Source: Streptosporangiaceae bacterium (lineage in GTDB: Bacteria; Actinomycetota; Actinomycetes; Streptosporangiales; Streptosporangiaceae). Taken from it: a stretch of 12,722 bases of DNA. The stretch is from assembly GCA_030052355.1 (NCBI GenBank), contig JASIGS010000211.1, forward strand, positions 1 through 12,722. Direction: 5' to 3'. Positions 6,433 through 12,414 of this stretch are shown here, piece by piece (positions within the stretch are counted from its first letter, which is position 1; each line of letters opens with the position of its first letter). The translations under genes and the position numbers were made by a program. The notes beneath the pieces are model-generated. The model saw only the letters and a list, made by a program, of their open reading frames with translations. It was not told the origin of the DNA and did not search any database.

Positions 6433-7023
6433 ATGAACAAGCGCGACCTTATCGACGCGATTTCCGACACGATGGGGAGTCGAAAGACAGCCACGGACGC
6501 TGTCAACGCCGTCATCGACACTATCCAGGAATCAGTCGCCCGCGGTGACAAGGTGACTATTACGGGGTTCGGCAGCTTCGAGAAGCAGGTTCGGCCAGCC
6601 CGCACGGCGCGCAACCCGGCGACTGGTGCGGCGGTCAAGGTACCCAAGACATCGGTACCGAAGTTCCGGGCCGGTGCGGACTTCAAGGCGATGGTGAACA
6701 GCAAGGGCGGTTCTGCCAGGGCAAGTGCCAGCAGGGCAGGAGCCGCCCGAACGACCGCGGCCAAGGCGACCGCTGGGAGGGCGACCGCTGGGAGGGCGAC
6801 CGCCGGGAGGGCCACCGCTGGCCGGGCGACCGCGGCCAAGGCGACCGCCACGAGGGCCACCGCCGGAAGGGCTACCGCCGGCCGGACGACCGCGGCGAAG
6901 GCGACCACCACGAGGGCGACCGCCACGAGGGCGACCGCCACGAGGGCGACTGCGGGCCGGGCGACCACGCGCAAGACGACCGCCACCCGCTCCACAAGCA
7001 AGGTCGCCTCCGGGAAACGCTAG
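6433..7023 (+). CDS. hup: HU-family nucleoid protein with repetitive basic tail
   Basis: HU is a histone-like protein that binds and bends DNA as a dimer and compacts the nucleoid. The 196-residue product has a complete HU domain at 1-90: MNKRDLIDAISDTMGSRKTA, then GDKVTITGFGSFEKQ and the arm region RPARTARNPATGAAVKVP, ending VPKFRAGADFKAMVN. The tail (91-196) has no fold. It is Ala/Thr/Arg/Lys-rich and contains fifteen 5-residue units of the form K/R-A/T-T-A/T-x from 111 to 185. Actinomycete HupB proteins also carry long basic tails, but the mycobacterial ones are rich in PAKKA-type lysine motifs, while this one is mainly arginine/threonine. The ATG at 6433 starts the conserved MNKRDLI and follows GGGGTGAGG; upstream in-frame codons are not HU-like. 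A promoter lies upstream, and a hairpin lies between it and the convergent ddl. Confidence 0.96.
   Translation: MNKRDLIDAISDTMGSRKTATDAVNAVIDTIQESVARGDKVTITGFGSFEKQVRPARTARNPATGAAVKVPKTSVPKFRAGADFKAMVNSKGGSARASASRAGAARTTAAKATAGRATAGRATAGRATAGRATAAKATATRATAGRATAGRTTAAKATTTRATATRATATRATAGRATTRKTTATRSTSKVASGKR
6763..6987 (+). repeat. Fifteen tandem 15-bp units encoding the HU tail
   Basis: The stretch is a degenerate tandem array with a period of 15 bp, such as AGGGCGACCGCTGGG repeated with changes. Each unit encodes K/R, A/T, T, A/T and one variable residue (G, A, T or R). Copies near 6775-6810 are nearly identical, which suggests recent unit duplication. The third position of the variable block switches among ATAG, ATAA and ATAT types, forming runs. 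The array length could vary between strains by slippage or recombination; that is inference. Confidence 0.85.
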
Positions 7024-7054
7024 CTGTCCGGCGACCATCCGGGCCGCTGGACAG
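7024..7054. terminator. Hairpin between convergent HU and ddl genes
   Basis: CTGTCCGGCG (7024-7033) pairs with CGCTGGACAG (7045-7054) as a 10-bp stem with one G-U pair on the plus strand (C-A mismatch on the minus strand), around an 11-base loop. It starts right after the HU stop and ends seven bases before the ddl stop codon, so it could end transcription from both sides. No U tract follows on either strand. Confidence 0.55.
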
Positions 7055-7060
7055 TGCCGC

Positions 7061-8275
7061 CTAGCGCAGGCCTGGGCGCTTCCGCAGGGCTGTCTGCAGC
7101 ACCCTGTCGACGAGCTGGGGGAACGGCACGCCGGTCGCGTCCCACATCTTCTGGAAGCCCGAGGTCGGCGACAGTCCCGGCATGGTGTTGATCTCGTTGA
7201 GCAGGATCTGCCCGTGTGCGGTGTAGAAGAAGTCCACACGGGCCAGGCCCTCGCAGGACACCGCGTCGAAGGCGGCGGCGGCCAGCAGGCGGATCTCAGC
7301 TGTGGCGCCGTCAGGAATCGGCGCCGGGATCACGATCTCGCTCGCCGAGTCCAGGTACTTGGCTTCGAAGTCGTAGAACTCCTCGCCCCCGCCCAGCAGG
7401 AGCTGGCAGGGAACGCTGGTGTCGGGCGGGCCGCCGTTGGTGCTCTCGAGCACCGAGACCTCGATCTCGACGCCGTCGATGGCGGCCTCGACGAGCACCT
7501 TCGGGTCGTACTGCCGCGCCGTGGCGATCGCCTCGTTCAGGTGAGCCATGTCGTGGACCTTGGAAGTACCGATGCTCGAGCCGCCCCTGGCCGGCTTGAC
7601 GAAGAGCGGCCAGCCGAGTTCGGCGATCTCGTCGAGCGCGCGCTTGGCCTCGACCGACCGCGCACCTGCCGCCTGGTCGCCGGCCTGCGATGCCGGCCAG
7701 TCGCGCTCCCTGACGACGACGTGCGGCCCGACGGGCAGGCCGTGCGCCTTGAAGATCAGTTTCATGTACTCCTTGTCCATGCTGACAGCACTGGCCAGGA
7801 CCCCGGCGCCGACGTAGGGCACTCCGGCCATCTCCAGCAGGCCCTGGATCGTGCCATCCTCGCCGTACGGGCCGTGCAGCACGGGCACTACCAGGTCGAC
7901 CTCGCCGAGCAGGTGGGGGATCTGCCCGGGAGCGCTCGCAACCACGCTGCCGGCCTGACCTGCCTGGGTGGCTGCAGCCGCGCGGTTTGCTGGCGAGCTG
8001 CCCGACGGCCCGCCGCCCGCCCACGGCACGACCGGCGCGCTCTGGTCGGCGACCGCGTCGACGGACGGCAGTTGGCCGTCGGTAACTGCGAGCTGAGCGG
8101 GCTCGTCGGCCACCTGCACCCAGTCGCCGCCCCTGGTGATCCCGATCGGGATCACCTCATAGCGCGTCCTGTCGATCGCGCTGAGGATGTTCCCGGCCCC
8201 CATGCAGGACACCGGGTGCTCCGGTCCCCGGCCGCCGAAGATGACGGCAACCCTGATCTTGTGCTGCTCGGTCAC
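7061..8275 (-). CDS. ddl: D-alanine--D-alanine ligase
   Basis: Ddl is a cytoplasmic ATP-grasp enzyme that joins two D-alanines for peptidoglycan synthesis. The 404 residues exceed the usual 310-375. Motifs: FGGRGPEHPVS (13-23), HGPYGEDGTIQGLLE (134-148), KPARGGSSIG (228-237), YDFEAKY (301-307), VDFF (347-350) and NEINTMPG (360-367, metal and phosphate binding). The KY of YDFEAKY is the D-Ala-D-Ala-specific form, not the D-lactate type. Extra length lies in an Ala/Gly/Ser-rich insert (about 77-118) and another near 191-212. The N-terminal motif is normally FGGxSxEHxVS; here the serine position reads glycine (FGGRGPEH). The start is a GTG at 8275 whose first base is shared with the last base of the plsC stop (TAGTG); GGAGG lies four bases before it. 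The long upstream extension of the open frame overlaps plsC and is not used. Confidence 0.96.
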   Translation of the reverse strand: MTEQHKIRVAVIFGGRGPEHPVSCMGAGNILSAIDRTRYEVIPIGITRGGDWVQVADEPAQLAVTDGQLPSVDAVADQSAPVVPWAGGGPSGSSPANRAAAATQAGQAGSVVASAPGQIPHLLGEVDLVVPVLHGPYGEDGTIQGLLEMAGVPYVGAGVLASAVSMDKEYMKLIFKAHGLPVGPHVVVRERDWPASQAGDQAAGARSVEAKRALDEIAELGWPLFVKPARGGSSIGTSKVHDMAHLNEAIATARQYDPKVLVEAAIDGVEIEVSVLESTNGGPPDTSVPCQLLLGGGEEFYDFEAKYLDSASEIVIPAPIPDGATAEIRLLAAAAFDAVSCEGLARVDFFYTAHGQILLNEINTMPGLSPTSGFQKMWDATGVPFPQLVDRVLQTALRKRPGLR

Positions 8276-9060
8276 TAGTCCTCCAGTCCGGCCAGCTGTG
8301 GCGTGACGGCGCTGCCGGCTTCGCCGCGGGCGGCCGCGGGATCGAAAGACGCGGCTGGCGGAGTCGCGCCCCGGAGCTCGCCAACCAGTACCGCCACATC
8401 CGACATGATCTTGTCGGTCATCGCCCTGAGCACCCGGCTTGTCGGTGGCTGCCCCGCGAACTCGGTCAGGTCCACCGGCCGCCCGGCGAGCACCTGCACG
8501 GTCTTGCGTGGCAGCATCCTGGGCAGCGCGCTGCCGTACGGCAGTAGCCGCTGCGCGCCCCAGTGGGCCACCGGAATGACGGGGGCACCGGTCGCGAGGG
8601 CGAGCCGGGCGACGCCCGTCTTCGCCACCATCGGCCACAGCTGAGGGTCCCTGGTGACGGTTGCTTCCGGATAGAAGATCACGCATGCGCCCCGGCCGAC
8701 GATGGCCTCGGCCGTCCTCAGCACCAGCGCTGCGTCTGCCTGGCCACGGTTCACCGGGAGTTGCCCGAGCTTGACCAGCACCCGGCCGAGCACCGGGATC
8801 CGGAACAGCGACGATTTGGCGAGGAACACCGGGTAGCGGTGCGCGCTGTCAGCGAACAGTGCCACCGCGAGCACGTCGGCATAGGACAGGTGGTTGGCGG
8901 CCAGGATGACAGCGCCATCGGCCGGGATGTTTTCCTGGCCGCGCCAGTCCAGTCGCATGAGCACCCGGATGCCGGGACGGAGCAGGATCTTCGAGAAGCC
9001 CCGCCAGGCGCCGGAGTAGCTGCCATCGGGCACCCCTGAGGTGTTCCGCTTGGCGGTCAT
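8275..9060 (-). CDS. plsC: PlsC-type 1-acyl-glycerol-3-phosphate acyltransferase
   Basis: This family transfers an acyl chain to lysophosphatidic acid to make phosphatidic acid at the inner face of the membrane. The 261-residue reading starts at ATG 9060 with AGGGGG just upstream; an ATG at 9081 also fits but lacks a ribosome site. Block I is NHLSYAD (56-62), the catalytic HxxxxD. Block II region is FLAKSSLFRIPVLG (79-92). Block III reads FYPEATVTRD (129-138), where the usual glycine of PEGT is alanine. Block IV is VIPVAHWG (161-168). The C-terminal 30 residues are Ala/Pro-rich and look disordered. It is first in a two-gene unit with ddl, overlapping by one base, and is divergent from cofC across 81 bp. 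Substrate specificity cannot be told from the sequence. Confidence 0.9.
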   Translation of the reverse strand: MTAKRNTSGVPDGSYSGAWRGFSKILLRPGIRVLMRLDWRGQENIPADGAVILAANHLSYADVLAVALFADSAHRYPVFLAKSSLFRIPVLGRVLVKLGQLPVNRGQADAALVLRTAEAIVGRGACVIFYPEATVTRDPQLWPMVAKTGVARLALATGAPVIPVAHWGAQRLLPYGSALPRMLPRKTVQVLAGRPVDLTEFAGQPPTSRVLRAMTDKIMSDVAVLVGELRGATPPAASFDPAAARGEAGSAVTPQLAGLED

Positions 9061-9141
9061 CCGGCCCCCTAGGCCCGTCATGTCGCTCAGTCTGTCCGGT
9101 CCCGCGACGCGGTGTCGAGGCGGCGCGGGAGGATCAGATGC

Positions 9142-9795
9142 ATGGCATCCGACGCTGCCCGCGTGGCCGAGCTGAGCTGGTCGCTTGTGATCCCAGTCAA
9201 GGTACTTGCCCATGCCAAGTCCAGACTCACCGGCCTCGACGGTCCACGCCGTGAAGACCTTGCGCTGGCCATGGCCGCCGACACCGTCGCGGCTGCCAGC
9301 ACAGCGGAGGGGGTCGCCGCGGTCATCGTGGTGACCGACGATCCGGCGGTCAGCCGGGCAGCGACCGGGCTAGGAGCGACGGTCCTGGCCGACTCACCGG
9401 GTGCCGGGCTCAACGAGGCGCTCGCGCACGGCGCCGCATATTCGCGCGCCAATTGGCCGGAACGTGCCTGCGCAGGGCTCGCGGCCGACCTGCCTGCGCT
9501 GCGCCCGGAGGAACTCACCAGGGCGCTGACCGCGGCAGCCCAGTTCGCTGCGGCCTTCGTGCCTGACGCGGAGCAGACGGGTACCACGCTGTATGCCGCC
9601 ACGGCCGGTACCGCGTTCAGGCCGCTGTTCGGGCTGTCCTCACGGGAGCGGCACATCGCCGCGGGCGCAGCAGAACTCGACCTGCCGGGCCTCGACGGCC
9701 TCCGCCAGGACGTGGACACCGCGGACGACCTGCGCCGCGCGGCCGAGATCGGCCTCGGTCCGAGGACCGCGGCGGCGCTGTCGGAAGTTACGTGA
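9142..9795 (+). CDS. cofC: Phospho(enol)pyruvate/2-phospho-L-lactate guanylyltransferase (F420 synthesis)
   Basis: CofC/FbiD makes the GDP-activated three-carbon unit used to build coenzyme F420; in mycobacteria FbiD uses phosphoenolpyruvate. The 217 residues match the family (about 210-220). Family landmarks in order: SLVIPVKVLAHAKSRL (14-29, nucleotide-binding start), VTDDP (64-68), ADSPGAGLNEAL (83-94), AADLPAL (114-120), VPDAEQTGTTLY (140-151), RPLFGLSSRERH (160-171) and GLRQDVDTADDL (186-197). The ATG at 9142 has GGGAGGA eight bases upstream; a GTG at 9112 would add only ten Arg-rich residues. It is divergent from plsC. No other F420 gene (fbiA, fbiB, fbiC) is in the window. A 15-bp palindrome spans its stop codon (9793-9807), and a weak 5-bp stem (9917-9921/9931-9935) lies downstream. 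Confidence 0.95.
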   Translation: MASDAARVAELSWSLVIPVKVLAHAKSRLTGLDGPRREDLALAMAADTVAAASTAEGVAAVIVVTDDPAVSRAATGLGATVLADSPGAGLNEALAHGAAYSRANWPERACAGLAADLPALRPEELTRALTAAAQFAAAFVPDAEQTGTTLYAATAGTAFRPLFGLSSRERHIAAGAAELDLPGLDGLRQDVDTADDLRRAAEIGLGPRTAAALSEVT

Positions 9796-9941
9796 CCGGT
9801 CCGGTCAAGCGACGGAACGCAGCCCTCTCCGGATCAGAGCCCGGCAGCAGCGCGGAGCTCCCCCGGTTCAGGTCGCCGGGAGGCTGCGACCCTGGTTTGG
9901 CCCGCGCCGAAAGCAACCGCCGGGCCTGGTGGCGGCTGTGC

Positions 9942-10109
9942 TCATGGATGTTTCACGAACCTGAAATAGAACGCCCCGAATACTAGGACGATTCCGATAT
10001 TGGCTATCAGCCGCGGCCAGAGGTGTTGCCTGAAGAAGAGGACGTCCACGCCGACCACGACGGCGACGAGCGCGACCACATAGAGCGCGACGACCGCATG
10101 TCTTCCCAC
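9942..10109 (-). CDS. Small two-helix membrane protein
   Basis: A 55-residue protein starts at a GTG at 10109. It reads GRHAVVALYVVALVAVVVGV in its first helix (about 4-26, continuing DVLFF). A short RQHLWPR turn follows, then a second helix ANIGIVLVFGAFYFRF (36-51), and it ends VKHP. The overall layout resembles a short conserved actinobacterial hypothetical membrane protein that I recall but cannot name. There is no strong ribosome site, and an AT-rich CATAGT box lies 11 bases upstream, so translation may start close to the transcript end. Function unknown. It is antisense to a spurious short frame following cofC. Confidence 0.75.
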   Translation of the reverse strand: MGRHAVVALYVVALVAVVVGVDVLFFRQHLWPRLIANIGIVLVFGAFYFRFVKHP

Positions 10110-10166
10110 CGGTTCGTTCTACTATGCGCGACGCAGTGAGGCAAGGGCGACCTGGTCGCGGTGAGA

Positions 10167-10203
10167 CGCTTGCGCAAGCGGACGGCGGTGCCGGCTCGCC
10201 GCC
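10167..10203 (-). terminator. Two adjacent hairpins downstream of the DUF1707 gene
   Basis: Reading on the minus strand after the DUF1707 stop, GGCGG/CCGCC (10184-10188 with 10199-10203, 10-base loop) is followed by a perfect 14-bp palindrome, CGCTTGCGCAAGCG (10167-10180). No U tract is present. They probably end or slow the DUF1707 transcript before the small membrane gene. The palindrome could instead be a protein-binding site for the small gene, whose start is 58 bp further on. Confidence 0.45.
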
Positions 10204-10212
10204 GGGGGAGCA

Positions 10213-10794
10213 CTAGTGGGGGAGCATCAGTCCGTCGAGCAGTTTCGGCAGCAGGATGAACAGCGTGCCGAGGAGGCCGCAGACGATGCCGAGGAACGCG
10301 GCACCACCGCCAGTCTCATTGGCGCGAGCCAGCCGCGGCAGCGCCGCGATGCCCAGGATCAGCGCGACCGGCGAGGTGATACCCCAGGTAATGAAGCCGC
10401 CGAGACCAAGGATGCCTGCGGCGATCGCCAGTCCGCTCAGCTGGCTGCCTGTGCCGCGTGCCGTCGGCCGCGGCGCTGCCAGCGGGCCGGCTTGAGCAAC
10501 GGGGGCGGGATGCTCGGCTGCCACGCGTCCCCGAGCTTCGGGTCCCGCGGTCAAGACTCCCGCGTCCGGGCCGAGGGCGCTCGGCGCACCGGGCAGGTCG
10601 GCGGTCAGCGCGGCAAGCTCGGCGTATGTCCGAGACCGGTAGGCGAGGCCCACCCGGTCGGCGAGCTCGTCCTGGTCCAGCCGACCCTCGGCAAACGCCA
10701 CTTTGAGCACCTCTACGGCGCGCTCCCTGTCGGCTCGAGAAGACCGCATATGCCCGTAGCCATAAGGCCCCATGCCTGGTGCTGACAACGCCAT
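10213..10794 (-). CDS. DUF1707 protein with C-terminal DUF4190-like membrane helices
   Basis: The 193-residue protein starts at ATG 10794 with GGGGAGG four bases before it. The N-terminal DUF1707 domain is at about 16-68: MRSSRADRERAVEVLKVAFA, then AEGRLDQDELADRVGLAYRS and TYAELAALTADLP. A Pro/Ala-rich linker (about 69-117) follows. Two long hydrophobic segments (about 118-153 and 163-183) separated by LPRLARANETGGG resemble the DUF4190 pattern. Family knowledge: DUF1707 is widespread in actinomycetes as a short N-terminal module on membrane or regulatory proteins, with no established biochemical role. The conserved block begins only at residue 16; MALSAPGMGPYGYGH before it may be a tail. Confidence 0.88.
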   Translation of the reverse strand: MALSAPGMGPYGYGHMRSSRADRERAVEVLKVAFAEGRLDQDELADRVGLAYRSRTYAELAALTADLPGAPSALGPDAGVLTAGPEARGRVAAEHPAPVAQAGPLAAPRPTARGTGSQLSGLAIAAGILGLGGFITWGITSPVALILGIAALPRLARANETGGGAAFLGIVCGLLGTLFILLPKLLDGLMLPH

Positions 10795-10933
10795 CGCGCC
10801 TCCCCGCGAGCCCCACCGGCCGGTCCCGGTTATCAGCACCAGCCGAGCCTGGGTTTGCCGCAACGATAACTTTGCTGCGGCCGATCAGGCGAGTACGTTT
10901 CGATGCGCGGCCCGCCCGGAAAGCTACGATTAC

Positions 10934-11167
10934 CTATATATGCACTATAGGGCACGTGAGCGTCCTGGTTATTCCGGAAACGCCCTGGATTTGCGCGACA
11001 ACCAGACGGCCAAGGTCATCGACATTGTCGGCCTCGGCTCTCACGATGACGTCGTAAGGGCCAGTAACGTCCTCGGCCTGGGTGACGCCCGCGATCTTGC
11101 CGATGCTCAGGGCCACATCCGCAGCCTTCCCGACCTCGGTCTGGACGAGAATATACGCGTGCACCAT
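10934..11167 (-). CDS. Stand-alone Lrp/AsnC-type effector (RAM) domain
   Basis: The 77-residue protein consists only of the ligand-binding/oligomerisation domain of Lrp/AsnC regulators, without the DNA-binding helix-turn-helix. It opens MVHAYILVQTEVGKAADVAL and contains IAGVTQAEDVTGPYDVIVRA (26-45), the signature stretch, then DDLGRLVVAQIQGVSGITRT (50-69) and ends CPIVHI. Such stand-alone domains bind small ligands, often amino acids, and form dimers or higher rings; the ligand here is unknown. The ATG at 11167 has GGAGGGG just upstream. It is divergent from thiL. In many actinomycetes a gene of this kind lies beside thiL, as I recall it. Confidence 0.93.
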   Translation of the reverse strand: MVHAYILVQTEVGKAADVALSIGKIAGVTQAEDVTGPYDVIVRAEADNVDDLGRLVVAQIQGVSGITRTLTCPIVHI

Positions 11168-11203
11168 GTCGCCCCTCCACGTTGTGGGTGTGACGGCAAC
11201 GCT

Positions 11204-11209
11204 ACCGTA
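11204..11209 (-). promoter_or_regulatory. Candidate -10 for the RAM-domain gene
   Basis: TACGGT on the minus strand fits TAnnnT and is identical to the -10 of the HU promoter. It would give a start near 11197 and a leader of about 30 bases. No -35 lies 17 bp upstream; a consensus TTGACA (11238-11243, minus) is 28 bp away, too far to pair with it. Confidence 0.3.
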
Positions 11210-11242
11210 GGGGTCTGCCGGGCAGCGTCGCGCGCGGTGTCA

Positions 11243-11274
11243 AAAGCCGCAGCCGCAGGACTTCCGGCGGCTTT
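11243..11274. promoter_or_regulatory. 8-bp inverted repeat upstream of thiL
   Basis: AAAGCCGC (11243-11250) and GCGGCTTT (11267-11274) are perfect complements with a 16-base gap. It lies 40 bp before the first possible thiL start and overlaps a TTGACA on the minus strand. It could be an operator in the divergent thiL/RAM region or a leader hairpin. A possible thiL -10, TATACC, follows at 11281-11286. No TPP-riboswitch core sequences are visible between here and thiL. Confidence 0.35.
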
Positions 11275-11313
11275 GCGGTCTATACCCGTCGGCCGGGGAA
11301 GCCTACCCGGGGA

Positions 11314-12318
11314 TTGCCGAATTGCCTGGAGGTTGCCATTACCGGGCGGGACGACGCTGTCATTACCGTGGCCGATCTCGGGGAGTTCGGCCTGATTGCC
11401 GCCATAGACGCGGTGCTGCCGCGGGGCGAGGCAGTCCTGCTGGGCGTGGGCGACGACGCCGCGGTGGTGCGCGCCAGTGACGGCCGTGTCGTGGCGTCGA
11501 CCGACGTGCTCGTCGAGGGCAGGCACTTCCGCAGGGACTGGTCAAGCGCGCGCGATGTGGGGGTGAAGGCGGCTGCTCAGAACCTGGCCGACATCGCTGC
11601 CATGGGCGCTGCACCGACCGCGTTGCTGGTCGGGATGGCCATCCCTGCCGACCTTCCTGCCGAGTGGGTGCTGGAGGCGGCCAGGGGAATGGCCGCCGAA
11701 TGCGAGCGAGCCGGCGCGTCGGTGGCTGGCGGTGACATCAGCAGCGCCGACGTCATCATGCTCGGAGTAACCGCGCTCGGCGACCTGGGCGGCCGGCCGC
11801 CCGTCACCAGGAGCGGCGCGAATCCAGGCGACCAGGTCGCGATCTGCGGGCGTTTGGGCTGGTCGGCTGCCGGGCTGGCGCTGCTGGCGGCTGGCCTGCC
11901 CGCCAGCCCGCTGCCGCACGATCTCGCCGAGCTCGTCAGCGCGCACCGGCGGCCGCACCCGGTCTACGGGGCGGGACCGCGAGCCAGTCTGGCCGGCGCC
12001 ACCGCCATGATCGACGTCAGCGACGGACTGGTGGCAGACCTCGGTCACGTCGCCGCTGCCAGCGGCGTCCGCATCGATCTGCGAACGCTCAGCCTGCCGG
12101 TCACCGAGGCGCTCAGGACGGCAGCCAGGCGACTGGGTACTGACCCGCTTGACTGGGTCTTCGGGGGCGGCGAGGATCACGCCCTGGCCGCCACGTTCCC
12201 AGAAAAAGCGGTGATCCCGGAAGGCTTCACCGTCATCGGAAGCGTGCTTGAGGGAACCGGCGTGCTGGTGGATTCCGCCCCGTGGGCGGGCTCCGCGGGC
12301 TGGGACCATTTCGGCTAG
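11314..12318 (+). CDS. thiL: Thiamine-monophosphate kinase
   Basis: ThiL phosphorylates thiamine monophosphate to thiamine pyrophosphate using ATP, the last step of the pathway. Numbering from the TTG at 11314 (334 residues), motifs are LGEFGLI (22-28), LGVGDDAAVV (43-52), STDVLVEGRHF (62-72), NLADIAAMGAAP (90-101, Mg-ATP region), AGGDISSADV (138-147), GDQVAICGRLGWSAAG (172-187), MIDVSDGLVADLGHVA (232-247) and GGGEDHAL (284-291). Length and order match the family. The start is uncertain: the TTG at 11314 has only a GGGGA directly before it, while the strong GGAGG (11328-11332) sits five bases before an ATT at 11338. A GTG at 11368 is in frame but has no ribosome site. All options keep the conserved core, which starts near residue 19. 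Confidence 0.95.
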   Translation: MPNCLEVAITGRDDAVITVADLGEFGLIAAIDAVLPRGEAVLLGVGDDAAVVRASDGRVVASTDVLVEGRHFRRDWSSARDVGVKAAAQNLADIAAMGAAPTALLVGMAIPADLPAEWVLEAARGMAAECERAGASVAGGDISSADVIMLGVTALGDLGGRPPVTRSGANPGDQVAICGRLGWSAAGLALLAAGLPASPLPHDLAELVSAHRRPHPVYGAGPRASLAGATAMIDVSDGLVADLGHVAAASGVRIDLRTLSLPVTEALRTAARRLGTDPLDWVFGGGEDHALAATFPEKAVIPEGFTVIGSVLEGTGVLVDSAPWAGSAGWDHFG

Positions 12319-12414
12319 CTTGGATTGCCGATGTCACAGGTTGATTGCCTACTGGTGAAACTCCGTCGCGGCTTGATATAAACCCCCTTGATGCCCCGCC
12401 ATCGCAAGGAGAGT

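Noticed and set aside
6763..6987. Possible CRISPR-like or minisatellite repeat array
   Set aside because: The 15-bp units are contiguous without spacers and keep the HU reading frame, so they are coding repeats.
6312..7001. Long minus-strand frame, hydrophobic and Val/Ala-rich, opposite the HU gene
   Set aside because: It is the antisense reading of the 15-bp repeats; the plus strand has a clear HU domain, ribosome site and promoter.
6725..8278. 517-codon plus-strand frame across the HU tail and ddl
   Set aside because: It is a shadow of the HU tail and of antisense ddl, Pro/Arg-rich, with no plausible start or family motifs.
9792..9986. 64-codon frame starting GTGA at the cofC stop
   Set aside because: It has no ribosome site of its own, a non-descript composition, and overlaps the C-terminus of the more convincing small membrane gene on the other strand.
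11238..11243. Consensus TTGACA on the minus strand as a -35 for the RAM gene
   Set aside because: The nearest acceptable -10 is 28 bp away and nothing suitable lies at 16-19 bp.
11168..11337. TPP riboswitch before thiL
   Set aside because: No CUGAGA-type or other TPP aptamer core sequence is visible in the leader.
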